Shown here: positions 18,872-28,181 of the stretch, in pieces
Layout: each line of letters starts with the position of its first letter
How positions within the stretch are numbered: position 1 is the first letter of the stretch
Notes under the pieces: model-generated
The model's database searches: none
Seen by the model: only the letters and a program-made list of their open reading frames with translations
What the model was told of the DNA's origin: nothing
Translations under genes and position numbers: made by a program
Assembly: GCF_023952475.1 (NCBI RefSeq)
Contig: NZ_JALHRX010000002.1
Coordinates: 124,001-188,000 of the forward strand
Direction: 5' to 3'
DNA length: 64,000 nucleotides
Source: Cupriavidus sp. WGlv3
GTDB taxonomy: Bacteria; Pseudomonadota; Gammaproteobacteria; Burkholderiales; Burkholderiaceae

Positions 18872-19906
18872 ATGCAAACCGAATCCTCCAACCCCTCTGC
18901 CGTGTCCGCGCCGGCGTCCGCCACCGACAAGCAGGAATACCTGGCCATGGTGCTGCTGGTGGACGACCAGGCCATGGTCGGCGAAGCGGTGCGCCGCGCG
19001 CTCGCGACCGAGCCAGATATCGACTTCCATTACTGCTCGCAGCCCGAAGAAGCAGTGGCCGTGGCGCAGCGCACCAAGCCCACCGTGATCCTGCAGGACC
19101 TGGTGATGCCGGGCATGGACGGCCTGACGCTGGTGCAGCGCTACCGCGACAACCCGGCCACGCGCGATATCCCGATCATCGTGCTGTCGACCAAGGAAGA
19201 AGCCGCGACCAAGGGCGCGGCCTTTGCCGCCAGCGCCAACGACTACCTGGTCAAGCTGCCCGACAGCATCGAGCTGATCGCGCGCATCCGCTATCACTCG
19301 CGCTCTTACCTGAACCAGCTGCAGCGCGACGAAGCGTACCGCGCGCTGCGCCAGAGCCAGCAGCAGCTGCTGGAGACCAACCTCGAGCTGCAGCGCCTGA
19401 CCAACTCGGACGGGCTGACCGGCTTGTCCAACCGGCGCTATTTCGACGAATACCTGGGCGCGGAATGGCGCCGGGCGCTGCGCGAGCAGACCGAGCTGGC
19501 GCTGCTGATGATCGATGTCGACGCCTTCAAGGCCTTTAACGACACCTATGGCCACGTTGCCGGCGACGACGTGCTGCGCCGCGTCGCCGCGGTGATCCGC
19601 GACAATTGCGCGCGCGCCACCGACCTGCCCGCGCGCTTTGGCGGCGAAGAGTTTGCCATGGTGCTGCCGGGCACCTCGCCCGGCGGCGTGCGGCTGCTGG
19701 CCGAAAAGGTGCGGCGCGCGGTGCAGGGGCTGGCCATCGCCCACAGCGGCTCGCCCGCACTCGACTGCGTCACCGTCAGTATCGGCGGCGCGGTGCTGGT
19801 GCCACAGCCCGACGCGCAGCCAAGCCAGCTGGTGAAAGCGGCCGATGCGGGCCTGTACCAGGCCAAGCGCAATGGCCGCAACCAGGTCATGATGTCGCCC
19901 GCCTGA
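18872..19906 (+). CDS. wspR: WspR, receiver-GGDEF diguanylate cyclase
   Basis: The 344-residue response regulator has a receiver domain ([13 protein letters not shown]; phospho-acceptor D76 in ILQDLVMP), a coiled linker (about 150-175) and a GGDEF domain with an intact active site GGEEF (257-261). The inhibitory I-site R248-A-T-D251 sits five residues upstream of GGEEF, so product feedback should operate. It makes c-di-GMP when phosphorylated by WspE. I chose the ATG at 18872 with ACAGGAA upstream, not the long upstream frame inside wspF. Last gene of the operon; no clear terminator follows. Confidence 0.95.
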   Translation: MQTESSNPSAVSAPASATDKQEYLAMVLLVDDQAMVGEAVRRALATEPDIDFHYCSQPEEAVAVAQRTKPTVILQDLVMPGMDGLTLVQRYRDNPATRDIPIIVLSTKEEAATKGAAFAASANDYLVKLPDSIELIARIRYHSRSYLNQLQRDEAYRALRQSQQQLLETNLELQRLTNSDGLTGLSNRRYFDEYLGAEWRRALREQTELALLMIDVDAFKAFNDTYGHVAGDDVLRRVAAVIRDNCARATDLPARFGGEEFAMVLPGTSPGGVRLLAEKVRRAVQGLAIAHSGSPALDCVTVSIGGAVLVPQPDAQPSQLVKAADAGLYQAKRNGRNQVMMSPA

Positions 19907-20222
19907 GGCACGGCGGCAACAACCGGTTACACATCTGCACTGGCGACATGGCGGCCAGCGGCCGCGCCCCGTCGCGCCGCCGCGCTTGCGCTGCCAAGGC
20001 GCGCCGCCTGCCAGGCCCGCGCAGGCATCACTTCCTGTCGGAATCGTCCGACACTGAATTCGGAGCGTCGCGCCTGTCTGGCCTACGGCTTCAAACCTAT
20101 CGTTGCATCACGGCAAGCGTGATCCCGCGCCTGCATACCAGATAGCAACTGGCCACGCGGCCGCCGCGATCCGCGCCGGCATGGGCCAGCTCGTCTCTGA
20201 CTCTAACAGCAAGAGGTGACCC
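19907..20222. other. 316-bp intergenic region after wspR
   Basis: No gene can be supported here. It should contain the end of the wsp transcript and the promoter of the DUF4397 lipoprotein. A small inverted repeat (TCACG, GCAAG, CGTGA) lies near 20107-20121. I could not find a convincing terminator or a good -10/-35 pair. Confidence 0.4.
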
Positions 20223-21005
20223 ATGCTTCGATCCAAGACCCTTTTCCTCGGCCTCGCGCTGGCCGCGACCGCGGTGCTGACAGCGTGCGGCGGCGGCGAT
20301 GACGGCATCGACGACCGCATCGGCCTGAGCAAGCCGAGCGTGCGCGTGATCCACGCCGTCACCGGCGGCCCCAATGTCGACGTGCTGCAGAACGGTGCGC
20401 TCACCAGCATGGTCAACAGGCCCTACAAGTTCGTCTCGACCTACTTCAACGTTGAAACCGGCAACCAGCTGATCTCGTTCAACACCGCCGGCACGCAGAC
20501 CGAACTGGCCCGCGCCAGCCTGGTGGCGGCCACCGGCCACAAGTACACCGTGGTGGCGCTGCCTGGGGCGGCCACCGCGGAAACGGTGACGATCGACGAT
20601 CCGTTCGGCAAGGGCCTGCTGTCGAACAAGGCGCGCGTTCGCTCGCTGAACGCATCGTTCAACGCGCAGAACATCGACATCTACGTGACCCTGCCCGCGA
20701 TCGACCTGAACTCGGTCGCGCCGACCTTTGCCGCGGTGGGCTACAAGCAGGCTTCGCCGGCATCGGGCCAGGATTCGATCGACCTGGACGGCAACACCAC
20801 CTACCGCCTGCGCATCACCCCGGCCGGCACCAAGACCGTGATCTTCGACTCGGGCGCGCTGACGCTGGCGAACAACGCCGACTGGCTGATCACCACCATC
20901 CCGTCGGATGGCATCGCCGGCCTGACGCCGAACAAGATCAAGGTGCTGGTGGCGCGTGGCGACGACGAGTCGCAAGCCGGCCTGGAACTGGTGACGACGC
21001 AATAA
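20223..21005 (+). CDS. DUF4397 domain lipoprotein
   Basis: The 260-residue precursor has a lipoprotein signal peptide ending in the lipobox VLTAC, with Cys22 as the acylated residue and GGGDD after it. A Gly-Asp start of the mature chain does not give an inner-membrane retention signal that I can read with confidence. The body carries two DUF4397-like beta repeats (VRVIHAVTGGPNVDVLQNG; VRSLNASFNAQNIDIYVTL). The function of the family is unknown; the protein should sit in the cell envelope. The ATG at 20223 has AAGAGGTG upstream. It stands alone, with a strong terminator 40 bp after its stop. Confidence 0.85.
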   Translation: MLRSKTLFLGLALAATAVLTACGGGDDGIDDRIGLSKPSVRVIHAVTGGPNVDVLQNGALTSMVNRPYKFVSTYFNVETGNQLISFNTAGTQTELARASLVAATGHKYTVVALPGAATAETVTIDDPFGKGLLSNKARVRSLNASFNAQNIDIYVTLPAIDLNSVAPTFAAVGYKQASPASGQDSIDLDGNTTYRLRITPAGTKTVIFDSGALTLANNADWLITTIPSDGIAGLTPNKIKVLVARGDDESQAGLELVTTQ

Positions 21006-21045
21006 CCGCTGTCGCGGTTGCCCGTGGCAGGCGGGCAGCAAGCGG

Positions 21046-21078
21046 GAGGCCGGTCCGGAGGGACCGGCCTCTTTTTTT
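21046..21078 (+). terminator. Rho-independent terminator after the DUF4397 lipoprotein
   Basis: An 11-bp stem (21046-21056 with 21061-21071, loop GGAG) is followed by seven T residues. It lies just past the lipoprotein gene and next to the stop of the convergent regulator gene. Confidence 0.93.
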
Positions 21079-21081
21079 GTC

Positions 21082-21408
21082 TTAAGGCTGGTCGTCGCGC
21101 CGCGCCGACGTTTCGTCGGCAGGTTCCAGTTCCGCCTTCAGCACGGCCAGGTGCGAGATATACGACTCCAGTTCGGCCCGCCCCTGCGCGGTGATGCAAT
21201 ACACGCGCCCACTGCCTTCGACCAGCTCGGCGGTGATGGCGCGCGCCATCATCAGGCTGCGAAGAATTGGCCGCAGCGAGCGGATGTTCTTGTCGATGCC
21301 GCGCTCGCGCAGCCGGTCGACCAGACTGAGCACCGTCGACGGGCTCGACTGGACCAGCTTGAGTACATAGATTCGTGAGAAAAACCGGTCAAGGGTAGGC
21401 GGTTTCAT
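21082..21408 (-). CDS. PadR-like winged-helix transcriptional regulator
   Basis: From the Met at 21408 the protein has 108 residues: a helical N-terminus (RFFSRIYVLKLVQSSPSTVL), a helix-turn-helix region (IRSLRPILRSLMMARAITAE) and a wing with YCITAQGRAELESYISHLA, the T-x-x-G-R/K pattern found in PadR regulators. A longer frame begins with GTG at 21486, but the added 26 residues have poor third-base GC and no helical content, so I prefer 21408. Its target is unknown. It lies between the lipoprotein and the tctBA operon, on the same strand as tctBA but downstream of it and behind that operon's terminator. Confidence 0.65.
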   Translation of the reverse strand: MKPPTLDRFFSRIYVLKLVQSSPSTVLSLVDRLRERGIDKNIRSLRPILRSLMMARAITAELVEGSGRVYCITAQGRAELESYISHLAVLKAELEPADETSARRDDQP

Positions 21409-21533
21409 GGGCGCTGTCGGCGCACCCGATGGTGCGGGAATCCTGATCATCATGCGCAGCCCATGACTGCTGCCGCAGTCGGGCACTCTCTGGGAACAAG
21501 GCGGGTGAACGCGCGGCGCACGGCGCGCCCGCG

Positions 21534-21563
21534 AAAGAAAACGGGGTGCGCGAAGGCACCCCG
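21534..21563 (-). terminator. Rho-independent terminator after tctA
   Basis: On the minus strand an 8-bp stem (CGGGGTGC with GCACCCCG, loop of six) is followed by TTTTCTTT. It lies 65 bp beyond the tctA stop and closes the tctBA transcript. Confidence 0.85.
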
Positions 21564-21627
21564 AAAGCTTGCGTTGCTGGCGCCGGCCGCTTGCGGGGCC
21601 GGGGCCATTCCGGGGCGCTCGCTGGCG

Positions 21628-23130
21628 CTAGTCTTCCTGGAACGCTTCCTCGCGCTTGGCCTTGATCGACGGCAACGCCACCACTGCCACCAGCGCGGCG
21701 GCCGCGATCAGCAGGCCCACCGACAGCGGCCGGGTCACGAACACACTGAAGTCACCACGCGACAGCAGCAGCGTGCGGCGGAAGTTTTCTTCCATCATCG
21801 GACCCAGCACGAAACCGAGCAGCAGCGGTGCCGGTTCGCACTTCAGCTTCAGGAACAGGTAGCCGATCACGCCGAAGCCCGCGGCCATGAACACGTCGAA
21901 GGTCTGGTTGTTGACCGAGTACACGCCGATGCCGCAGAACACCAGGATCGCCGGGTACAGGAAGCGGTACGGCACGGTCAGCAGCTTCACCCAGATGCCG
22001 ATCATCGGCAGGTTCAGGATGATCAGCATCAGGTTACCGATCCACATCGAGGCGATCAGGCCCCAGAACAGCGACGGGTTGCTGGTCATCACCTGCGGGC
22101 CGGGCTGGATGTTGTGGATGGTCATCGCCCCCACCATCAGCGCCATCACCGCATTGGGCGGAATGCCCAGCGTCAGCAGCGGGATGAACGAGGTCTGCGC
22201 CGCGGCGTTGTTGGCCGATTCCGGACCGGCCACGCCCTCGATCGCGCCCTTGCCGAACTCATGCGCGTTCTTGGAAGTCTTCTTCTCCAGCGAGTACGCC
22301 GCGAACGAAGCCAGCGAGGCACCGCCGCCCGGCAGGATGCCCAGCGCCGAGCCCAGCGCGGTGCCGCGCAGCACGGCTGGGATCATGCGCTTGAAGTCCT
22401 CCCTGGTCGGGAACAGGTTGGTGACCTTGTTGGTGAAGGTCTCGCGGGCTTCCTTCTGCTCCAGGTTGGCGATGATCTCGGCAAAGCCGAACATGCCCAT
22501 CGCCAGTGCGACGAAGTCGATGCCGTCGGTCAGCTCCGGCACATCGAACGAGAAGCGCGCGGCGCCCGAGTTGACGTCGGTGCCGATCAGCCCCAGCAGC
22601 AGGCCCAGCACGATCATCGCGATCGCCTTGGGCAGCGAGCCGGAAGCCAGCACCACGGCGCCGATCAGGCCCAGCACCATCAGCGAGAAATACTCGGCCG
22701 GACCGAACTTGAAGGCGATCTCCGACAGCGGCGTGGCGAACGCGGCCAGGATCAGCGTGGCCACGCAGCCGGCGAAGAACGAGCCCAGGCCCGCGGTGGC
22801 CAGCGCCACCCCTGCCCTTCCTCGTCTTGCCATCTGGTAGCCGTCGATGGTGGTCACCACCGACGACGATTCGCCCGGCAGGTTCACCAGGATGGCGGTG
22901 GTCGAGCCGCCGTACTGCGCGCCGTAGTAGATGCCGGCCAGCATGATCAGCGCGGCCACCGGCGGCAGCGTGTAGGTGATCGGCAGCAGCATGGCGATGG
23001 TGGCCAGCGGCCCCAGGCCCGGCAGCACGCCGATCAGCGTGCCCAGCACGCAGCCCAGGAAGGCGTAGGCCAGGTTCTGCAGCGACAGCGCGGTGGAGAA
23101 ACCCAGCGCGAGATGTTCAAACAATTCCAT
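21628..23130 (-). CDS. tctA: Tripartite tricarboxylate transporter, large permease TctA
   Basis: The 500-residue inner-membrane protein has about 11-12 hydrophobic segments and the TctA hallmarks GVLPGLGPLATIAMLLPITY near the N-terminus, YGGSTTAILVNLPGESSSVV, and GIPPNAVMALMVGA in the second half. The acidic, basic tail (KAKREEAFQED) is cytoplasmic. It uses an ion gradient to import a carboxylate delivered by a TctC/Bug binding protein. The start at 23130 lies 13 bp after the tctB stop. No tctC gene is next to it, so the partner receptor must be encoded elsewhere, possibly one of the Bug genes at 41-60 kb. Confidence 0.94.
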   Translation of the reverse strand: MELFEHLALGFSTALSLQNLAYAFLGCVLGTLIGVLPGLGPLATIAMLLPITYTLPPVAALIMLAGIYYGAQYGGSTTAILVNLPGESSSVVTTIDGYQMARRGRAGVALATAGLGSFFAGCVATLILAAFATPLSEIAFKFGPAEYFSLMVLGLIGAVVLASGSLPKAIAMIVLGLLLGLIGTDVNSGAARFSFDVPELTDGIDFVALAMGMFGFAEIIANLEQKEARETFTNKVTNLFPTREDFKRMIPAVLRGTALGSALGILPGGGASLASFAAYSLEKKTSKNAHEFGKGAIEGVAGPESANNAAAQTSFIPLLTLGIPPNAVMALMVGAMTIHNIQPGPQVMTSNPSLFWGLIASMWIGNLMLIILNLPMIGIWVKLLTVPYRFLYPAILVFCGIGVYSVNNQTFDVFMAAGFGVIGYLFLKLKCEPAPLLLGFVLGPMMEENFRRTLLLSRGDFSVFVTRPLSVGLLIAAAALVAVVALPSIKAKREEAFQED

Positions 23131-23143
23131 GATGCGGCGCTCC

Positions 23144-23605
23144 TTAACCGGTGATGAAGGCCGGCCACACCGGCATCTGCAGGTTGATGCCGTACACGAA
23201 GGCGCCCAGGCTGATCAGCACCAGCACCACCGCGTTGAGCAGCGCCCCCTTCCAGCTGAACTCGTGGCTGGCCATCGACGACACCAGCACCAGCACGAAC
23301 ACCGACAGCACCATGCCCAGCGGCTTGAGCAGCAGGCCGAACAACACCACCGAGCCGAGGATCCACAGCAACGTCTTCAGGTCCCAGCGGGCCAGGTGGT
23401 CCTGCTCGCCCTTGGGCGACAGCGAGGCCAGCAGCACCACCGCCCCCAGCACCGCGAGCACCAGGCCCAGCAGGAATGGAAAGTATCCGGGTCCCATCTT
23501 GGCGGCCGTCCCCATGGAATAGCCGCGAGCGACCCAGGAAAAGCCCAGCCCGACCAGAATGAACATCAGGCCGGAGGCAAAGTCCTTTTGGCTGCGTATG
23601 CGCAA
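23144..23605 (-). CDS. tctB: Tripartite tricarboxylate transporter, small permease TctB
   Basis: The 153-residue protein has four hydrophobic segments. The N-terminus MRIRSQKDFASGLMFILVGL and the GPGYFPFLLGLVLAVLG motif match TctB. I place the start at the TTG at 23605 because AGGAGA sits six bases upstream; a TTG 15 bp further out would have the ribosome site inside the gene. TctB forms the small membrane subunit with TctA. It is the first gene of the operon, behind a 438-bp region rich in inverted repeats. Confidence 0.88.
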   Translation of the reverse strand: MRIRSQKDFASGLMFILVGLGFSWVARGYSMGTAAKMGPGYFPFLLGLVLAVLGAVVLLASLSPKGEQDHLARWDLKTLLWILGSVVLFGLLLKPLGMVLSVFVLVLVSSMASHEFSWKGALLNAVVLVLISLGAFVYGINLQMPVWPAFITG

Positions 23606-23733
23606 AACGATTCTCCTCAAAGTTCACGAAATGCCGTGCCGGGGACGCACCGGCTCAGGTGCGCGAAGACATGCTCCCCGACGGTTGACCCGAACCTTAG
23701 AGACGTGATCTTTCAGGTGCCTTTCATTTGTCC

Positions 23734-23769
23734 TGTTTTAGGGGTATTTACCAATGACCCCTTAAAACA
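23734..23769. promoter_or_regulatory. Imperfect inverted repeat upstream of tctB
   Basis: TGTTTTAGGGGT is matched by ACCCC and TTAAAACA on the other side of an 11-base spacer, with one extra T in the right arm. It lies about 130 bp upstream of tctB in an AT-rich patch, a good place for an operator or activator site. Confidence 0.45.
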
Positions 23770-23796
23770 AGGCAAATCCAGTCGCATGGCGCGAGC

Positions 23797-23821
23797 AAAT
23801 ACATCACAACGTGATGTATTT
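23797..23821. promoter_or_regulatory. Perfect 11-bp inverted repeat upstream of tctB
   Basis: AAATACATCAC and its exact complement flank a 3-base spacer (AAC). The repeat is AT-rich, unlike the genome, and lies about 190 bp upstream of tctB. The right arm runs into TTTTT, so a rightward terminator is a second reading, but no rightward gene ends here. A regulator-binding dyad is more likely. Confidence 0.55.
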
Positions 23822-24043
23822 TTCCAATCAGACAAAGGAGGGAAATCGGACAGGAACGTCAGGCCAACAAGACGGCGCGCGCACTTGCATCAAGGCAAGG
23901 CGCGGCCGCGAAGACGCGCATCGCTGCCGTGCCGGGCAGCCCGCGCGTATGCTGGGAGGGAGAGCCAGCAATGACACGATGACACATCGGTCTTTCGAAA
24001 GGCTTTCAATGCCAGGCCTTCTGCGCGGGGACGTTCGATGCCA

Positions 24044-25534
24044 TCAGCGCGCGGCTTCGGTCGCAGGTGTTGCGGCGCCGGCCGGCTCGACGACCTCGCC
24101 GGCGTCTTCGCACGGTGTGCCCATGCTGGTATCGGGCGCCTGCCCCACGGCCTCCGCCGGATGCGGCGCGACGGGCAGGATCTGGCTGCCGCGCCAGTTG
24201 CCGTAGCGGTAGTAGCTAATCGCCAGCCCCAGCGACACCACCGAGCCGAGCGGAAAGCTCCACCAGATCGCGTCGGCGCCGAGGCGCGGGCCCAGCGCCC
24301 AGGCGAACGGCAGCCGGATCACCCACATCGACAGGAACAGGATCACCAGCGGCGCCATCACCGCGCCGGTGGCGCGCACCGTGCCGAAGATGACGATGGT
24401 GAAGCCGAACAGGATGAACGACCACAGCACCACCACGTTGATATGCTGCGCGATGCCGATGGCGACGCCATCGGTGCCGAGGAACAGGCCCAGCGAATGG
24501 CGGTTGAACAGGTAGATCAGCGCCACCAGCGCCCCTGTCATCGCCACGTTGAACAGCAGCCCCATGCGCGTGATGCGCGCCACGCGCTGCCACAGCCCGG
24601 CGCCGACGTTCTGCGCCACCATCGACGATACGCTCGCGCCCACCGCCAGCGCGGGCATCTGCACATAGGTCCACAGCTGCGACGCCACGCCGTAGGCGGC
24701 GGTGGTCTGCGAGCCATAGGCGTTGACCAGCGCCATCATCACGATCGCGGACGACGAGATCACCACCATCTGCAGCCCCATCGGCAGGCCCCTGACCACC
24801 AGCGCGCGCAGGATCGCCGGGTCCGGCAGCAGCAGCGCCAGCTGGCCACGGTGCAGCAGCAGGAAATGCCGGCGCCGGTACAACAGCGCCATCATCGCCG
24901 CCAGGCTCGCCAGCTGGGCGATCAGCGTGGCCAGCGCCGAGCCGGCGATACCCATGGCGGGGATCGGGCCCACGCCGAAGATCAGCACCGGGTTGAGCGC
25001 GACGTCCAGCACCACCGACAGCAGCATGAACCAGAACGGCGTGCGCGAATCGCCGGCGCCGCGCAGCGTCATCATCACGAAGTTGTAGAAGTACATGAAC
25101 GGCAGCGCCAGGAAGATGATGCGCAGGTAGGCCACCGCCAGCGGCGCGGCATCGGGCGGGGTACGCATCGCCGCGAGGATGTCGGGGGTGTAGAAGTAGC
25201 CAAGCGCCGACGCCAGCACCGACAGCGCGACGAAGAAGGTGGTGCTGGTGCCGACCACGCGCCGCGCCTCGTCGATGTCGCGCGCGCCGACGGCCTGGCC
25301 GACCATGATGGTGTTGGCCATGCTGATGCCGAACACCACGCCCAGCAGGAAGAACAGGATGATGTTGGCGTTGGAGGTGGCGGTCAGCGCGGCCTCGCCC
25401 AGGAAGCGCCCGACCCAGACCGAATTGATCGACGCGTTAAGCGACTGCAGGATGTTGCTGCCGAGCACCGGCAGCGAGAACAGCAGCAAGGTCCGGCCGA
25501 TCGGGCCGGTGGTCAGTCTGGCATCGGGCTTCAT
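24044..25534 (-). CDS. MATE family efflux transporter
   Basis: The 496-residue protein has 12 predicted membrane segments in two related halves. Typical MATE features are the N-terminal GPIGRTLLLFSLPVLGSNILQ (the first 20 residues are enough to recognise it), SLNASINSVWVGRFLG, and RGAGDSRTPFWFMLLSVVLD. It should export cationic or organic compounds in exchange for H+ or Na+. The C-terminus carries an unusual, hydrophilic 45-residue Pro/Ala/Glu-rich tail after the last helix. The ATG at 25534 has no clear ribosome site. No linked regulator or drug-resistance gene lies next to it, so the substrate is unknown. Confidence 0.9.
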   Translation of the reverse strand: MKPDARLTTGPIGRTLLLFSLPVLGSNILQSLNASINSVWVGRFLGEAALTATSNANIILFFLLGVVFGISMANTIMVGQAVGARDIDEARRVVGTSTTFFVALSVLASALGYFYTPDILAAMRTPPDAAPLAVAYLRIIFLALPFMYFYNFVMMTLRGAGDSRTPFWFMLLSVVLDVALNPVLIFGVGPIPAMGIAGSALATLIAQLASLAAMMALLYRRRHFLLLHRGQLALLLPDPAILRALVVRGLPMGLQMVVISSSAIVMMALVNAYGSQTTAAYGVASQLWTYVQMPALAVGASVSSMVAQNVGAGLWQRVARITRMGLLFNVAMTGALVALIYLFNRHSLGLFLGTDGVAIGIAQHINVVVLWSFILFGFTIVIFGTVRATGAVMAPLVILFLSMWVIRLPFAWALGPRLGADAIWWSFPLGSVVSLGLAISYYRYGNWRGSQILPVAPHPAEAVGQAPDTSMGTPCEDAGEVVEPAGAATPATEAAR

Positions 25535-25793
25535 GGGGCGTCGCGAGGCGGAAATCCGGCCAGTCTATTCCTGCCCCCGGGGCGCATACAAGTCTGCGCA
25601 GACGCGCAAGCCCTCCGCCCTCGCCCGCCTTTTTACCTGAATGAGTTATTTCCGGCCGATGGCCGGCGACGCATACTCCGGCTGGGACCAGCGCGTCCCG
25701 GGCCGGCTGCCGGACGGGTGGTTATCCGGGCTTATCCGGATGGATCCGGCATGCGAGCGCCTTCCGCCGCAGTCAAAACAAGGAGGTGGGGTC

Positions 25794-26582
25794 ATGTTTG
25801 TCGGATTCGAGCCTGTTGCCGGCGCCCTGGTGCCGTTTGCCTATGACTGGCCGATGGTGGGCCTGTCGTTCCTGATCTCGGTGTGCGGCGCCTATGTCGG
25901 CCTGCGCTGGTCGCGCCGGGTGCGCCTGCCCGACGGGCGCCTGGACGTCGACCGGCTGCTGTGCGCCAGCGTGGCGCTGGGCGGCGGCGCGGTCTGGTCG
26001 ATGCATTTCATCGGCATGGTGGCCTACCAGACCCCGACCCACCGCGAGTTCGGGCTGTTCACCACGCTGGCCTCGCTGCTGGTGGTGATGGTGCTGGCCG
26101 GGGCCGGCCTGGCGCTCGCGTCGCGCCCGCGCGGCAGCCGCAGCGCCAATGTGGTCCAGGGCGGCGTGCTGACCGGGCTGGGCGTGGTGGCGATGCACTA
26201 CACCGGCATGGCCGCGATCCGCTCCAACACCCGCTTCGACTGGGATCTCGCCATCATCGGGCTGTCGGTGGTGATCGCCGTGGTGGTGTCGGTGGTGGCA
26301 CTGTGGCTGGCGATCACGGTGAAGACCGGCGGCAAGCAGCTGGCGGCGGCCGTGGTGATGGGGGTGGCAGTCTGCGGCATGCACTACACCGGCATGTCGG
26401 CCGGCACCATGATCTGCACCAGCCCGACCTACGCGCCCAGTCTGTTTGCGATCGAGGGCGACAGCATCGGCTATGCGGTGTTCGGGCTGACGCTGATTAC
26501 GCTGCTGGTGATCCTGGTGGTCGAGGCCACCCGCAGCGGCGCCGATGCCATGGCGGTGGCAAGGACGCGCGACACCGCCTGA
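25794..26582 (+). CDS. Stand-alone MHYT domain membrane protein
   Basis: The 262-residue inner-membrane protein has about seven hydrophobic segments and three MHYT-type motifs: [19 protein letters not shown] and MHYTGMSAG. In the family these His/Met residues are thought to bind copper and sense diatomic gases. MHYT domains are often fused to GGDEF/EAL or kinase domains; here none is attached. The start is the ATG at 25794 behind AAGGAGGTG, one of the strongest ribosome sites in the window; the longer upstream frame lacks this. The c-di-GMP genes lie 6 kb away, so a functional link is possible but not shown. Confidence 0.88.
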   Translation: MFVGFEPVAGALVPFAYDWPMVGLSFLISVCGAYVGLRWSRRVRLPDGRLDVDRLLCASVALGGGAVWSMHFIGMVAYQTPTHREFGLFTTLASLLVVMVLAGAGLALASRPRGSRSANVVQGGVLTGLGVVAMHYTGMAAIRSNTRFDWDLAIIGLSVVIAVVVSVVALWLAITVKTGGKQLAAAVVMGVAVCGMHYTGMSAGTMICTSPTYAPSLFAIEGDSIGYAVFGLTLITLLVILVVEATRSGADAMAVARTRDTA

Positions 26583-26703
26583 GCCCGACGCTCCCCCGGC
26601 GGGGCCATTCCCGCACATTCCTGCTGGGCCAGCACCCGGCGCGCTGCATGAACGCGGCGGCCGGGTTAAGCTTGCGCTTTCACCGCCCACCAGGAGAACA
26701 CGC

Positions 26704-28131
26704 ATGTACCAGGATCTCGCCCTCTATATCGACGGGGAATTCATCAAGGGAGGCGACCGGCGCGAGCAGGAGGTCATCAACCCGGCCACGCAGGAAGTGC
26801 TGGGCCAGCTGCCGCACGCCACGCGCGCCGACCTGGACCGCGCCCTGGCCGCCGCGCAGCGCGCCTTCGAAAGCTGGAAGAAGACCTCGCCGCTGGAGCG
26901 CGGCAAGATCCTGCGCCGCGTCGGCGAACTCGCGCGCGAGCGCGCCCGCGACATCGGCCGCAATATCACGCTGGACCAGGGCAAGCCGCTGGCCGAGGCG
27001 GTCGGCGAGATCATGGTCTGCGCCGAGCACGCCGACTGGCACGCCGAGGAATGCCGCCGCATCTACGGTCGCGTGATCCCGCCGCGCCAGCCCAATGTGC
27101 GCCAGCTGGTGGTGCGCGAGCCGATCGGCGTCTGCGCCGCGTTCACGCCGTGGAACTTCCCCTTCAACCAGGCCATCCGCAAGATCGTCGCCGCGGTGGG
27201 CGCGGGCTGCACGCTGATCCTGAAGGGACCCGAGGACTCGCCCAGCGCGGTGGTGGCGCTGGCGCAGCTGTTCCACGACGCCGGCCTGCCGCCGGGCGTG
27301 CTCAACATCGTCTGGGGCGTGCCCGCCGAGGTCTCGACCTACCTGATCGAATCGCCGATCGTGCGCAAGATCTCGTTCACCGGCTCGGTGCCGGTGGGCA
27401 AGCAGCTGGCGGCGCTGGCCGGCGCGCACATGAAGCGCGTGACCATGGAGCTGGGCGGGCATTCGCCGGTGCTGGTGTTCGACGATGCCGACATCGACCC
27501 GGCCGCCGAGATGCTGGCGCGCTTCAAGCTGCGCAATGCCGGCCAGGTATGCGTGTCGCCCACGCGCTTCTACGTCCAGGAGAAGGCCTATGAACGCTTC
27601 CTGGCGCGCTTCACCGAGGTGATCGGCTCGATCAAGGTTGGCAACGGCCTGGAAGACGGCACCCAGATGGGCCCGCTGGCGCACGAGCGCCGGGTCCTGT
27701 CGATGGAGCAGTTCCTGGACGATGCCAGCCAGCGCGGCGGCAAGGTGGTGGCGGGCGGCTCGCGCCTGGGCGACAAGGGCTACTTCTTCGCGCCGACCGT
27801 GGTCACCGACCTGCCCGATGACGCGCGCCTGATGACCGACGAACCCTTCGGCCCGGTGGCGCCGGTGACGCGCTTCAAGGACACCGCCGAGGTACTGCGT
27901 CGCGCCAACAGCCTGCCCTTCGGCCTGGCGTCCTACGTGTTCACCAACTCGCTGAAGACCGCGACCGAGGTATCCAACGGCCTGGAGGCCGGCATGGTCA
28001 ACATCAACCACTTCGGCATGGCGCTGGCCGAAACTCCGTTCGGCGGCATCAAGGATTCGGGCATCGGCAGCGAAGGCGGCCTGGAGACCTTCGACGGTTA
28101 CCTGGTGACGAAGTTCATCACCCAGGTCTGA
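26704..28131 (+). CDS. NAD(P)-dependent aldehyde dehydrogenase, succinate-semialdehyde dehydrogenase-like
   Basis: The 475-residue enzyme has the ALDH fold: [20 protein letters not shown], the cofactor loop [11 protein letters not shown], general base E249 in MELGGHSP and the nucleophile C283 in [11 protein letters not shown]. The C-terminal [14 protein letters not shown] is typical of the succinate-semialdehyde/alpha-ketoglutarate-semialdehyde group. The ATG at 26704 has AGGAGA upstream. It oxidises an aldehyde to the acid; the true substrate is uncertain. It stands alone between the MHYT gene and the convergent oxidase operon. Confidence 0.88.
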   Translation: MYQDLALYIDGEFIKGGDRREQEVINPATQEVLGQLPHATRADLDRALAAAQRAFESWKKTSPLERGKILRRVGELARERARDIGRNITLDQGKPLAEAVGEIMVCAEHADWHAEECRRIYGRVIPPRQPNVRQLVVREPIGVCAAFTPWNFPFNQAIRKIVAAVGAGCTLILKGPEDSPSAVVALAQLFHDAGLPPGVLNIVWGVPAEVSTYLIESPIVRKISFTGSVPVGKQLAALAGAHMKRVTMELGGHSPVLVFDDADIDPAAEMLARFKLRNAGQVCVSPTRFYVQEKAYERFLARFTEVIGSIKVGNGLEDGTQMGPLAHERRVLSMEQFLDDASQRGGKVVAGGSRLGDKGYFFAPTVVTDLPDDARLMTDEPFGPVAPVTRFKDTAEVLRRANSLPFGLASYVFTNSLKTATEVSNGLEAGMVNINHFGMALAETPFGGIKDSGIGSEGGLETFDGYLVTKFITQV

Positions 28132-28143
28132 GCAAGGCGGCCT

Positions 28144-28172
28144 GCCGCCGGCGCCCTCCCGGGCCCGGCGGC
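28144..28172. terminator. GC-rich hairpin between two convergent genes
   Basis: GCCGCCGG (28144-28151) pairs with CCGGCGGC (28165-28172) in the 50-bp gap between the aldehyde dehydrogenase stop and the oxidase subunit IV stop. There is no T-run on either strand, so it is a weak candidate for a bidirectional stop. Confidence 0.3.
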
Positions 28173-28181
28173 GCCTCCCCG

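Larger units (their letters stand above)
23606..24043. other. 438-bp AT-richer regulatory region upstream of tctBA
   Basis: There is no supportable gene. The stretch 23700-23850 is clearly lower in GC than its surroundings and has two inverted repeats, listed separately. It should contain the leftward tctBA promoter. The MATE gene on the far side runs toward it and ends at 24044, so any terminator of that gene also lies here. Confidence 0.5.

Noticed and set aside
23797-23823. The tctB upstream dyad as a rightward terminator
   Set aside because: It ends in TTTTT, but no rightward gene ends before it and the stem is AT-rich and weak.
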